NCBI RefSeq assembly: GCF_005049045.1
Contig: NZ_SUPK01000001.1
Coordinates: forward strand, 186,001-250,000
Direction of reading: 5' to 3'
Source of the DNA: Cohnella pontilimi
Lineage (GTDB): Bacteria; Bacillota; Bacilli; Paenibacillales; Paenibacillaceae
Length of the DNA stretch: 64,000 nucleotides
Shown here: positions 56,552 to 63,760 of the stretch, piece after piece
How positions within the stretch are numbered: position 1 is the stretch's first letter
How the letters are laid out: the number at the start of each line of letters is the position of its first letter
Translations under genes and position numbers: made by a program
The notes under the pieces: model-generated
Database searches by the model: none
Told to the model about the DNA's origin: nothing
What the model saw: the letters and a program-made list of their open reading frames with translations, nothing else

Positions 56552-57697
56552 ATGTCGATCCCTTGGCGCCTGAGAGGATTCAACTTTGTTTACTTTTCTT
56601 TGTTCTCGCTTTTCTTGTCTTTCATGCCGGTCTACGGCACGAAAGCCGGTTTCAGCGACACCCATTTGGGCTTCATTCTCGGGATGGGCAGCTTCATCAG
56701 CATCTTCTCCCAGCCTATTTGGGGGATGGTCAGCGACCGGTTTCGCACGATCCGCAAAGTTTTGTTACTGCTGATTTCGGCCTCCATCATCGCAGGATTC
56801 CTTGTTTTTCAAAGTGAGCAATTATGGATGTATACGATGATGGTCGCTCTGATGAATTTGTTTTTCCTGGGCACGGATCCTTTGGTCGAAAGTCTTAATT
56901 TTCAAACCGCCCGGCATCAGGGCATCAGCTACGGTTCCGTTCGTATGTTCGGCGCTCTCGGATTCGCCTTTGCCTCTCTGGCGACAGGTTATATTGCAGG
57001 CCATTGGGGGATCAGCAGTCTATCCTGGATCTTCATGAGTTATGGAACCGTTACGTTGATCCTGGCGTTCGGAATGGCAGACGTCCAAGCTTCCGCCAAA
57101 CGTCCGGCCTTCCATCAACTGAGAGGCTTCTTTACGCAATCTCATTCGTTGACGTTCTTTCTCTTCGTTCTGATTGTCGCCATCTCCCAAAAAATGAACG
57201 ATCAGTTCATCGGCCTTTATATGGACCGTCTGGGCGGCGGCATGCGGCTCACCGGGCTCGCTTGGTTCGTCATGACCCTCACGGAGACGCTGTTTTTCGC
57301 CTTAAGCGCACGAATGATTAAGGCGGGCCGTGAGGTGTCTTTCATGACGGCCGCTGCCGCTCTGTACACGCTTCGGTTTCTGCTCAGCGCTTGGGTGACG
57401 GATCCGTATATGCTTGTTGCGCTGCAAATGTTTCAGGGCGTCACGTTCGTCCTATTTTATGTGTCGGGCATTCAATATCTGTATACGATCGTACCCGAGC
57501 AATGGAAATCGACGGGGCAGACCGTGTTTTCGGTCATGTTTTTCGGCGTCTCCGGCATCATCGGGTCTACGCTCGGCGGTTGGCTCATGGATGAATATGG
57601 CGGCCCCGCCCTGTATCGAACGATGGCGCTGTTTTCCTTTATCGGTTTCTTGCTGTTCTGGTTGATGTTTAACAAACGCAGTAAACAGTACACTTAG
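56552..57697 (+). CDS. MFS transporter, HcaT/LacY-like branch
   Basis: A 381-residue twelve-helix transporter. The N-terminus (LRGFNFVYFSLFSLFLSFMP), the loop GMVSDRFRTIRKVLLL, TDPLVESL and GVSGIIGSTLGGWLMDEYGG resemble the phenylpropionate/HcaT-like group (PPP family) near LacY. The substrate is unknown. ATG 56552 follows AAAGGAG at six bases; the upstream frame extension lacks a site. It is a single gene with no enzyme neighbours that reveal a pathway. Confidence 0.82.
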   Translation: MSIPWRLRGFNFVYFSLFSLFLSFMPVYGTKAGFSDTHLGFILGMGSFISIFSQPIWGMVSDRFRTIRKVLLLLISASIIAGFLVFQSEQLWMYTMMVALMNLFFLGTDPLVESLNFQTARHQGISYGSVRMFGALGFAFASLATGYIAGHWGISSLSWIFMSYGTVTLILAFGMADVQASAKRPAFHQLRGFFTQSHSLTFFLFVLIVAISQKMNDQFIGLYMDRLGGGMRLTGLAWFVMTLTETLFFALSARMIKAGREVSFMTAAAALYTLRFLLSAWVTDPYMLVALQMFQGVTFVLFYVSGIQYLYTIVPEQWKSTGQTVFSVMFFGVSGIIGSTLGGWLMDEYGGPALYRTMALFSFIGFLLFWLMFNKRSKQYT

Positions 57698-57814
57698 GAG
57701 CCGCAAGCAGAAGAAATCCATCAACTTGCGCTAGTGAGTCTGCATGAAGAGTTTGCTATAGTGAAGGATACGAAAGGTATTTTAGACTTGGTCGAAGGGC
57801 AATGAGGAGCAGAT

Positions 57815-58393
57815 ATGAAAAACATAACCATCGAATTCGTCCGTGACGGAAACATTGAGCCTTGCAGAGAGCTGTGCAACGAGCTCATGGCGTTTCAGAA
57901 ATCGAAAGCGGTTCTGGCGCCAGAGGCATTCGACAGCATGAACTTCGACACGAGAATGAAAAAAAGCTACGAAAGTGCGTTGGAAAGTCAGGTTATTGTC
58001 GTAAAAGACAACGGTATACCGGTGGGCTATGTGTTTTCGACGGTAGATATAGTGGAAAAAAATGCTGGTTCTTACCCGCAGTGGGCTCCCATTGAAAATG
58101 TGGAAAATCCCCAGGGCTTTTATCCCGAGTGGATTGAGCTTCCCCAAAAGATCGGATGCTTGAGCAACTTATACTTACGTGACGGTTATCGCGATATGGG
58201 TCTTGGCACCAAGCTGTTTGAAAAGGCCATGGAATGGCTGGAGAGCTTTCCGGATGTCGATCTCGTATTTATCTATATTTCCAACGGCAACGATGCGGCG
58301 TTGAATTTTTATTTGAGCCGCGGTTTTACTTTCAGTCACGATGTATTCGGCGACTTTATCAAGGCAGTCTATAAGCCGGTAAAGCGTCGTTAA
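57815..58393 (+). CDS. GNAT-family N-acetyltransferase
   Basis: A 192-residue acetyltransferase. The acetyl-CoA-binding motif A is LSNLYLRDGYRDMGLGTKLFEKAMEW in part (near residues 115-140, with the RDMGLGTKL loop), and motif B is NDAALNFYLSRGFTF near 165. An AVLAPEAFDSMNF segment at the N-terminus is common in uncharacterised Bacillales GNATs. GAGGAG precedes ATG 57815. The substrate could be an amine metabolite or peptide. Confidence 0.85.
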   Translation: MKNITIEFVRDGNIEPCRELCNELMAFQKSKAVLAPEAFDSMNFDTRMKKSYESALESQVIVVKDNGIPVGYVFSTVDIVEKNAGSYPQWAPIENVENPQGFYPEWIELPQKIGCLSNLYLRDGYRDMGLGTKLFEKAMEWLESFPDVDLVFIYISNGNDAALNFYLSRGFTFSHDVFGDFIKAVYKPVKRR

Positions 58394-58422
58394 AACACCC
58401 GTATCCGGCGAATCTGATTTGA

Positions 58423-58452
58423 CCCGCTTCTCCCTTGGGAGGCGGGCTTTTT
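58423..58452 (+). terminator. Terminator after the GNAT gene
   Basis: CCCGC (58423-58427) with GCGGG (58442-58446) and an inner CTCC/GGAG stem form a bulged hairpin followed by five T residues. It isolates the Hsp20/GerP-like cluster from upstream reading. Confidence 0.7.
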
Positions 58453-58504
58453 CATGTTTAGCTTACATATGGCATAAATATGAAAGAGGCAGGGAGGAAG
58501 CGAA

Positions 58505-58936
58505 ATGAGTGAGGAAAAAGAAAACAAGCCCAAAGATTTGTTCAGCCAATCCGTGGATGTGCTCGGAGAAGACTTCTGGCACGAAATCGGCGAACTGATC
58601 CCCAACAGAGGCCCGCGTATAGACGTATACCATACCTCGACAACCGTAGTCGTCATCGCCGAGATCCCCGGTCTGGACAGTCCAGATCAAATCCGCCTCG
58701 ATTTGGAAGGACAAACATTATGCATTACGGGTGAAATCCCTTGTCTTTATCCCGTCACCGAAAATCGGATCACCCTTAAGGAACGGTTTTTCGGAACATT
58801 TCGACGGCACTTGATGCTGCCTAAGCCTGTCACCAAAGAAGGGATCCATGCCCGGTATCATAGAGGGCTGCTGTTGGTAGAAATGCAGATGGATATACAG
58901 GCTGCACAAACAGATGTCCCTGTTGAATTCAGTTGA
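58505..58936 (+). CDS. Hsp20/alpha-crystallin-like protein A, possible spore-coat sHsp
   Basis: A 143-residue alpha-crystallin-domain protein: RIDVYHTSTTVVVIAEIPGL (about 38-57), an LEGQTLCITGEI strand and a last part KEGIHARYHRGLLLVEMQM. The canonical A-x-x-x-n-G-v-L reads ARYHRGLLLV, and no C-terminal I-x-I/V anchor is clear, so it is a divergent member close in kind to the Bacillus coat proteins CotM/CotP. ATG 58505 follows GGGAGG. An AT-rich CATAAATAT lies 24 bases before the start, weakly like a mother-cell -10. It begins a five-gene unit with GerP-like genes. Confidence 0.8.
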   Translation: MSEEKENKPKDLFSQSVDVLGEDFWHEIGELIPNRGPRIDVYHTSTTVVVIAEIPGLDSPDQIRLDLEGQTLCITGEIPCLYPVTENRITLKERFFGTFRRHLMLPKPVTKEGIHARYHRGLLLVEMQMDIQAAQTDVPVEFS

Positions 58937-58960
58937 TGAGCAAGTAAGGGAGGTATAGAC

Positions 58961-59176
58961 ATGTGCCGGATATCTTTCAGTGAGTTCCGGATCGATACCA
59001 TTTCCTCTTCCTCTGGTGTGTTCGCGGGCAGCAACCGGATTTACAAGTTTAAGCATATTTCCAAAAGCAATCAGGCTTTCGGATCGATCGGCGGCGAAGA
59101 CTCTCATATTATGGATATCGTGAGTGTGCTGGATGACCGGGACCGTATGGATACCGGCTCGAAAGACAATCCGTAA
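58961..59176 (+). CDS. GerP-family-like small protein (GerPA/GerPE type)
   Basis: A 71-residue protein. Its SEFRIDTISSSSGVFAGSN, ISKSNQAFGSIGG and DIVSVLDDRDRMD follow the pattern of small GerP proteins (a beta strand pair with Ser/Gly, a K-x-N-x-G-F-G segment, then an acidic D-D/x-D end). GerP proteins assemble in the spore coat under late mother-cell control and let germinants pass; this member has not been characterised to my knowledge. ATG 58961 follows GGGAGG at seven bases, 24 bases after the sHsp gene. Confidence 0.7.
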   Translation: MCRISFSEFRIDTISSSSGVFAGSNRIYKFKHISKSNQAFGSIGGEDSHIMDIVSVLDDRDRMDTGSKDNP

Positions 59177-59183
59177 TGCTGTG

Positions 59184-59555
59184 ATGAACCCTTTCCGTAG
59201 AAAGAAACCGAACCGCGACATCACGCTTGCGGAAGATGTCCGAGCCCAATATCAAAGTCTGGAGACCAGGTTCCGCCGCTTGGAAGAATCGCTGGAAACG
59301 ATAAAAAGCAAGTTTCCGCAGGTCACGATCGAGCACGTGCATATTCACCAGCCGGTTCTGGAGAATCTTGAATTCCGGCTGGACGGATTGGATATCGAGC
59401 ATCTCAGCGGTTCCCTGAATCTCGGCAACAATTTCGGAACGAAAATCAGTCCGCAATCTACAGCAACGGTTGAGAAGAAGGTCAGCAAGGAACCGGCAAG
59501 CGAACCCGGCATTACCCGAACGCCATCCGGCTTCCGCTTGAACAATCGGAGGTGA
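59184..59555 (+). CDS. GerPC-like coiled-coil protein
   Basis: A 123-residue protein. Residues 15-45 form a coiled coil (VRAQYQSLETRFRRLEESLE), and residues 50-85 contain IEHVHIHQPVLENLEFRLDG then LDIEHLSGSLNLGNNFG. The LDxLxIExLxGxLNLG pattern is the hallmark of GerPC C-termini. The protein is shorter than B. subtilis GerPC (about 200 residues). ATG 59184 lies seven bases after the previous stop with no clear ribosome binding site, so translation is probably coupled. Its GGAGGTG end region provides the site for the next gene. Confidence 0.75.
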   Translation: MNPFRRKKPNRDITLAEDVRAQYQSLETRFRRLEESLETIKSKFPQVTIEHVHIHQPVLENLEFRLDGLDIEHLSGSLNLGNNFGTKISPQSTATVEKKVSKEPASEPGITRTPSGFRLNNRR

Positions 59556-59560
59556 CGAAC

Positions 59561-59842
59561 ATGTCCTCGTTCTTATCTCCGCAATTCGTGATCGGCTCCA
59601 TTCGGATCGGATCGGTGGAGAACGCGTCTTGTATCAATATGGGGAATAACTGGCCCACGGCATTTGAAAATCACCAAAAATTGACGCAAGGTTTCGGTTC
59701 GGTAAGCGGAGACCGGAATTTGGTAGCCGGTATTCGCTCGCTGCTGAGCGACTCGGACTTTGTAGACATGCTGAACCTCTCGGATTCGGAAGTTCCCGAT
59801 TGGCTGCGCGGTATCCTATCCGGTCACGCCGACATAAAGTGA
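59561..59842 (+). CDS. GerP-family-like protein with helical tail
   Basis: A 93-residue protein. The first 50 residues (FVIGSIRIGSVENASCINMG, NNWP, HQKLTQGFGSVSGDRN) follow the GerPA/GerPF-type pattern. The rest (VAGIRSLLSDSDFVDMLNL, PDWLRGIL) is an acidic helical tail not found in the short GerP proteins. ATG 59561 follows GGAGGTG at six bases and starts five bases after the GerPC-like stop. A GTG at 59552 is an alternative. Confidence 0.7.
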   Translation: MSSFLSPQFVIGSIRIGSVENASCINMGNNWPTAFENHQKLTQGFGSVSGDRNLVAGIRSLLSDSDFVDMLNLSDSEVPDWLRGILSGHADIK

Positions 59843-59873
59843 AGTAATCGAATGGAGGAAGGGCAGTGAACAT

Positions 59874-60338
59874 ATGAACGGCGATTGGAAGCAATGGGCG
59901 CTCAATTGGCGGCAATTCCAAAAATCGTTGTTGGATCAAATGCCTTTCGGCGGTGACGGATTGAACCCTAGAGATGTAGAAGGGTTTGTGCAGGATACGA
60001 TCAACCGTTTTATGCCAAAGACCTTGTTCAATGACTTAGGCAGTGCATCCTTGCATTCCAGCGGCAGGATCAACTTCGAAATTTTTGAGACCCACCGCGC
60101 CGTTTTCGTGCGGTGCCGTTTCCCTGAGCGGGTTGTACCCGCCGACATCCGGCTGTTCCTGAATAAGCGCAAATTAAATATTGAAGGCCCGCACGGGACC
60201 GAAGAGGTATTATTGCCGGCCGACGTGAAGGCTTCTAGTGCAACAGCCCGTTTTGATGACGGAATATTGGAAATTCGAATGCCGAAATCCAAAGACATCG
60301 AACCGTTAAAGGAAATTTTTATTCGAGACAGGAGTTAG
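59874..60338 (+). CDS. Hsp20/alpha-crystallin-like protein B
   Basis: A 154-residue second sHsp-like protein of the cluster. A helical, Trp-rich N-terminus (WKQWALNWRQFQKSLLDQM) leads to an alpha-crystallin domain (about 65-145) with NFEIFETHRAVFVRCRFPER, LFLNKRKLNIEG, and ATARFDDGILEIRMPK as the conserved A-x-x-x-D-G-I-L-x-I motif. It ends KEIFIRDRS, without an obvious I-x-I anchor. CotM/CotP-type coat sHsps are the nearest kind I can name. GGAGGAAGGG lies ten bases before ATG 59874. A terminator follows. Confidence 0.8.
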   Translation: MNGDWKQWALNWRQFQKSLLDQMPFGGDGLNPRDVEGFVQDTINRFMPKTLFNDLGSASLHSSGRINFEIFETHRAVFVRCRFPERVVPADIRLFLNKRKLNIEGPHGTEEVLLPADVKASSATARFDDGILEIRMPKSKDIEPLKEIFIRDRS

Positions 60339-60366
60339 TGGGTTCGAACTTAACGGATCAGCACAG

Positions 60367-60391
60367 GCGCCGGTAATAACGGCGTCTTTTT
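60367..60391 (+). terminator. Terminator between the two spore-module operons
   Basis: GCGCCG (60367-60372) pairs with CGGCGT (60380-60385) with one G-T pair and a seven-base loop, followed by TTTTTA. It divides the module into two transcription units. Confidence 0.7.
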
Positions 60392-60407
60392 ATTAGGCGA
60401 TCAAGCA

Positions 60408-60433
60408 ACCTTTGGGCTTTCCGGAATACAATA
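60408..60433 (+). promoter_or_regulatory. Candidate sigma-K-type promoter of the second spore operon
   Basis: AATACAATA (60425-60433) matches the sigma-K -10 pattern CATANNNTA except its first base. An ACC (60408-60410) sits about 15 bases before, as expected for the AC core of the -35. The GTG start is 40 bases downstream. This is a weak consensus, so only a suggestion of mother-cell expression. Confidence 0.35.
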
Positions 60434-60473
60434 TGGGCAGAAGTCTCTCCACTCGCGGAGGGGAGGTAATGAA

Positions 60474-61007
60474 GTGATTTTGCCGCAGCAAAAAGCGAAC
60501 GTGATCTTGAACAAATTGGTGGTAAACGTCATTGAAGATACTTCGGGTATCTTTATCGGCACCAATCAGGCATGGGGCTGGAGCAGTTGCGGAAAAAGCA
60601 ACTATGGTTTCGGCGTCTTGAAGAACAGCTGTTTGACCCGTTCTTTAAGTATCGTTCAGGATTCCGATATCGTGGATGCTCCCGTGCAAGATATCCGGCA
60701 TATCGCGTTGACCGAGCAACCGAACAGCGTTCAGCAAGCCTCCGTCGCGTTTCAATCCCTTCGTGCCGAGTCTTTAAACAACGGTTCAGCGATCGGTCTG
60801 GGCGAAAATATACAGCTGGGTTGGAGGTCAACCCGCAAAAACAATTACGGTGGAGGAAAACATCAGGGGATCAATCATGTCAACCGTATGGCCAATATCA
60901 CATTCGATAATGATGGGGTCGACGCGCCGGTTCAAACGGCAGGGACGATCCTTGATACTTCTCCGGTCGTTAAAAATATTCGGATTACGCAAGAAAACCC
61001 CGAATAG
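60474..61007 (+). CDS. Two-repeat GerP-like protein
   Basis: A 177-residue protein built of two GerP-like repeats (about 8-75 and 95-165). Each has the order: N-x-x-x-x-S/G-G-I/S, a G-x-N/E pair, GW then K-S/N-NYGFG or KNNYGGG, and an acidic D-x-D-x-VDAPV end. The repeats are joined by a QPNSVQQASVAFQSLRAES linker. Start is GTG 60474 behind GGGGAGG at seven bases. The next gene encodes one more copy of the same repeat, suggesting duplication and fusion. Function unknown; a structural role in the spore envelope is inferred. Confidence 0.7.
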   Translation: MILPQQKANVILNKLVVNVIEDTSGIFIGTNQAWGWSSCGKSNYGFGVLKNSCLTRSLSIVQDSDIVDAPVQDIRHIALTEQPNSVQQASVAFQSLRAESLNNGSAIGLGENIQLGWRSTRKNNYGGGKHQGINHVNRMANITFDNDGVDAPVQTAGTILDTSPVVKNIRITQENPE

Positions 61008-61049
61008 ACGGCTATATAACCGATTCCGCATCATTCGGGGGGTGAAAGC

Positions 61050-61301
61050 TTGGCAGTTTTTATCTCATTGGCGGCAGGAGCGATCAATGTCAATTCCGTC
61101 AACCGCGGAAGCGCGATCGCTGTCGGGGAAATTTCGCAGAACGGATGGAGCCAGGATGGCAAAAACAACTTCGCGAACGGCCAGCTGTTTGGCGTGAACT
61201 TTCAAGCGAACATCGTTTCGACCTTGTTCGATCAGGACGTTGTCGATAATCCGATTACTGAAAATCAGCCGACTTCCTCGGTCCAAGGTCAAGCACTATA
61301 G
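61050..61301 (+). CDS. Single-repeat GerP-like protein
   Basis: An 83-residue protein with one copy of the repeat seen twice in the preceding gene: INVNSVNRGSAIAVGE, QNGWSQDGKNNFANGQ and an acidic end FDQDVVDNPI. INVNSVxxG and FDxDVxDxN fit GerPA/GerPF closely. The start is TTG 61050 with GGGGGGTG five bases before. It lies between the two-repeat gene (43 bases) and the zinc-ribbon gene (16 bases), in one operon. Confidence 0.72.
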   Translation: MAVFISLAAGAINVNSVNRGSAIAVGEISQNGWSQDGKNNFANGQLFGVNFQANIVSTLFDQDVVDNPITENQPTSSVQGQAL

Positions 61302-61316
61302 AAGGGGAGGAGCTAG

Positions 61317-61574
61317 GTGGCCGATAAAGAAATTCAACCGTGTGTCCGCTGCGCCAAGCTGCCCGGGGAGAAGGATGCGTATTGTACGGATTGCGGCGCT
61401 CCGCTGGTCAACCGTTGCATTGACGAACCCGGGATACTGAAAAAGGGCTGCGGGTGCGTCAATCCGCCCACGGCAGCCTATTGCCATAAATGCGGGGAAC
61501 CGACAACTTTCAATTTTCACGGCCTTGTCACACCCGCGTATCAAAACGCGAACAAACCGTTTTTCTTCTCTTGA
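61317..61574 (+). CDS. Zinc-ribbon protein with three CxxC-type pairs
   Basis: An 85-residue cysteine-rich protein: CVRC near residue 8, CTDC near 23, CGC near 45 and CHKC near 56, followed by a Phe/Tyr/Asn-rich tail ending NKPFFFS. It resembles double zinc ribbons without a recognisable partner domain. Start is GTG 61317 behind GGGGAGG. Its place at the end of a GerP-like operon suggests a part in the same assembly, for example metal-dependent crosslinking or a scaffold. No name can be given. Confidence 0.65.
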   Translation: MADKEIQPCVRCAKLPGEKDAYCTDCGAPLVNRCIDEPGILKKGCGCVNPPTAAYCHKCGEPTTFNFHGLVTPAYQNANKPFFFS

Positions 61575-61587
61575 CCGACATCAAAAA

Positions 61588-61607
61588 GGCTGCCGACAAC
61601 GGCAGCC
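61588..61607. terminator. Terminator between the zinc-ribbon and SGNH genes
   Basis: GGCTGCCG (61588-61595) and CGGCAGCC (61600-61607) form a perfect stem with an ACAA loop. Five A residues on the left give a T tract on the minus strand, so it is strongest for the SGNH gene transcript. Confidence 0.82.
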
Positions 61608-61614
61608 TGTTCAT

Positions 61615-62262
61615 TTAACGGCGAATCAGCGGATATATCATGGAAAATAGTCCCTTGGCGATGACTTCATGGCCTTCATCATTCGGATGTACCGGCGCGT
61701 AACCGCGCGCGACATCCTCGATCCGCCCGTCACGGTAACCGGATATAAGAAGGGGCTCGTTACCGGCGAACCATTGGTCGGTGCGGGCAATCTGACAGCG
61801 GTACTTTCCCGCGGACGAAGCGATCAGCCTATTCAAGACGCCAATGGCATTGACCGCAATATTGCTGTTCGGGAACGGATTATATTGGGTGCTCAATAGG
61901 ATATGTTTCGCGCCCACGGCACGGACCGTTCGGATGATTCGATCTAGTCTACTTTGAAAACGGTTCATGATCTTTTGTATCGGCACCTCTTGCCCTCCAA
62001 TCATGGACAAGCCGTATGGAATCAGGTCGTTTCCGCCGATCCAGATTGTTACCCAGTCGGAACACGCAACGGCTGATGGGTTCGCGGCGATTACCGCCTC
62101 GAGGTCGGCACTTGTCCAACTGGGTTCGGCGATCACGGTGAGACGGGTCTGAATTCCATGGGCCGTCAACATCGACGTGACTCTCGAAGGGTACGCCTTG
62201 GAGCGAGAACTGGCATTTTGGCCGAATGTAATGGAATCGCCTAATGCCGTATAGTTACGCAT
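61615..62262 (-). CDS. SGNH/GDSL-type hydrolase
   Basis: A 215-residue SGNH hydrolase without signal peptide. Block I YTALGDSITFGQNA holds the serine near residue 9. The block III IWIGGNDLIPYG holds the asparagine near 75, and the block V VHPNDEGHEVIA holds Asp and His near 195. The second-block glycine is not clear. It should deacylate a lipid, carbohydrate or peptidoglycan ester. ATG 62262 follows AAGGTGA at six bases. It ends in front of the shared terminator. Confidence 0.88.
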   Translation of the reverse strand: MRNYTALGDSITFGQNASSRSKAYPSRVTSMLTAHGIQTRLTVIAEPSWTSADLEAVIAANPSAVACSDWVTIWIGGNDLIPYGLSMIGGQEVPIQKIMNRFQSRLDRIIRTVRAVGAKHILLSTQYNPFPNSNIAVNAIGVLNRLIASSAGKYRCQIARTDQWFAGNEPLLISGYRDGRIEDVARGYAPVHPNDEGHEVIAKGLFSMIYPLIRR

Positions 62263-62280
62263 TTCTGCTCACCTTAAGCT

Positions 62281-62485
62281 TCATCCTGACAGATATGCCA
62301 TTCTGTGCGGATGGCAGGGATAGGCGGCTTGCATGCCATAGCTGTTCAACAAATCCAGTACAAGGTGAAGGAAATATCCGGCGGCTGCCGAAAGCCATAG
62401 ATATTGAAAAGGAGTATTTGTCCAATATATTCGCGAGAAGCCCGGCCAATGTGGCGCCAATCGTCAAATGACTGATGCTGTCCAA
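62281..62485 (-). pseudogene. Internal-deletion remnant of a DUF457/YdjM-type membrane metal-dependent hydrolase
   Basis: TTG 62485 has a perfect GGAGGTG upstream and begins DSISHLTIGATLAGLLANIL, the usual start of the family with its histidine. After about 30 codons a one-base frame change leads to WLSAAAGYFLHLVLDLLNSY then GMQAAYPCH, the second conserved family block (HxxLDxxNxYG). A stop at 62281 ends it. Families of this kind are about 300 residues with four helices, so most of the middle and C-terminus is gone. The strong start signal suggests recent decay. Confidence 0.6.
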
Positions 62486-62694
62486 TGTTCCACCTCCGCC
62501 AATCCGATGTGAATCTTTACATCATATTAGCGACGGGGCGTCGGAGTATGGACCGTTTCACATGCCCGGGCAACGTTCGTCCGATTTTTTTCAACTTCAA
62601 AGCTTGTCTGTGTCGATTACGCAGTTTACCGTTCGTCGCTTTCATAGAGGCCAGATTTACGTGCCCGATCCTAAAGTTGAAAGGAGAATGCGAA

Positions 62695-63078
62695 GTGAAA
62701 TTTCTATGTGTGGGGTACTTCGACCGAGCGAAAATGGATGCCCGTCCGGAACAGGAGATCAACGCGGTGATGAGCGAATGCGAGCCGCATCTCGAGGATT
62801 TTTACAAGAGCGGCCAAGTGATCATGGATGCAGGACTGGGAAAGGAAACCAAAAGCATGCAGCGGGTGAAAGGAAAGGTGAAGATTACGGACGGGCCGTT
62901 CGCCGAAGCCAAGGAAACGATCGGCAGCGTGTTCGTGATCGAAGCAAGGGATATGGAGGACGCGATCCGGGTCGCTTCTTTGCATCCCGCCATTCAAGTA
63001 GCGGTTGGAGAGCAGTTTGGATGGCGAGTGGAAATCCGCCCGATCCATCACTTTGAGAAGAGCGAACAGCAGGAATAA
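62695..63078 (+). CDS. YCII-related (DGPF) domain protein
   Basis: A 127-residue protein of the YCII/DGPF family: MKFLCVGYFD start (GTG read as Met), GQVIMDAGLGKETKSMQRV, the signature KITDGPFAEAKETIGS near residue 65, and ASLHPAIQVAVGEQFGWRVEIRP at the end in part. Family members are small ferredoxin-fold proteins, some near sigma factors, with uncertain function. GTG 62695 follows AAAGGAG at eight bases. The 209 bases upstream hold no gene I can support. A terminator follows. Confidence 0.85.
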   Translation: MKFLCVGYFDRAKMDARPEQEINAVMSECEPHLEDFYKSGQVIMDAGLGKETKSMQRVKGKVKITDGPFAEAKETIGSVFVIEARDMEDAIRVASLHPAIQVAVGEQFGWRVEIRPIHHFEKSEQQE

Positions 63079-63090
63079 GACGAAAAGAGC

Positions 63091-63112
63091 AGCCCCGCCG
63101 AAAGGCGGGGCT
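63091..63112. terminator. Hairpin between YCII and PAP2 genes
   Basis: A perfect 9-bp stem AGCCCCGCC (63091-63099) / GGCGGGGCT (63104-63112) with a GAAA tetraloop. The tail is TTCGTG, so termination may be modest. Confidence 0.65.
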
Positions 63113-63121
63113 TCGTGTTCG

Positions 63122-63697
63122 TTATGGACGGGGCAGGAACGTCACTTTCGCGGTAAGTTTCCGGTAGATTCGGATAAAGAACATGGGAAGCGCGTCGGCA
63201 CGGCCGTTCAGCTTCCAAACCGCGTAGCCGACCAGAAAGGACAGCGCCATGGCCCCAGCAATATCTGCGGGATAATGCACGCCCACATAAACTCTCGCGA
63301 ATCCGGTCAACACAGCGAGTGCCAGCATGATCGCGCCTGTTTTGCGCTTCACGAACAGCAGGCTGAAGGCAAGGGAAAATGCGAACGTCGCATGGTCACT
63401 CGGGAATGAAGCGTCCGGCGCGTGCGGAATCAGCTGATGGATGGAGTGGCCGACGAACGGCCGCGGATGATTGACTTCCGGAGAGATGGCGAACGCTGCG
63501 ATCAGCAGCGAAACGGCAGCCGTCAAACAAGCGTAAAAAACGGCTTTCTGATTGTCGGCTTTGCCTGTCATCCATAGTCCCGCCAACACCACGAGCATGA
63601 TCCAAACAATATCGTTCGCGCAAAAAATCATGAGATCGTCCATCCAGACGAAGCGGCCGGCCCAATCGTTGATGGTCTGAAACAAACTGAAGTTCAT
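63122..63697 (-). CDS. bcrC: PAP2-family phosphatase, undecaprenyl-diphosphatase-like
   Basis: A 191-residue membrane phosphatase with five or six helices. The three PAP2 motifs are NHPRPFVG near residue 76 (the leading lysine of motif 1 is not evident), PSDHATFAFS near 98 and ARVYVGVHYPADI near 135 with the nucleophile histidine. Size and spacing match BcrC/YwoA, which dephosphorylates undecaprenyl pyrophosphate for cell-wall precursor recycling and gives bacitracin tolerance. AAAGGAACC lies upstream of ATG 63697. The gene name is given from family resemblance. Confidence 0.82.
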   Translation of the reverse strand: MNFSLFQTINDWAGRFVWMDDLMIFCANDIVWIMLVVLAGLWMTGKADNQKAVFYACLTAAVSLLIAAFAISPEVNHPRPFVGHSIHQLIPHAPDASFPSDHATFAFSLAFSLLFVKRKTGAIMLALAVLTGFARVYVGVHYPADIAGAMALSFLVGYAVWKLNGRADALPMFFIRIYRKLTAKVTFLPRP

Positions 63698-63760
63698 AGG
63701 GGTGTGGTTCCTTTCAATTTTTCCCCTTACTATACAGGCCGGTTCTTAACTTTTTATGAA

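Noticed and set aside
62486-62694. A gene in the space before the YCII gene
   Set aside because: The open plus-strand frames here have no start with ribosome binding site and no coding-like composition; I see nothing supportable.
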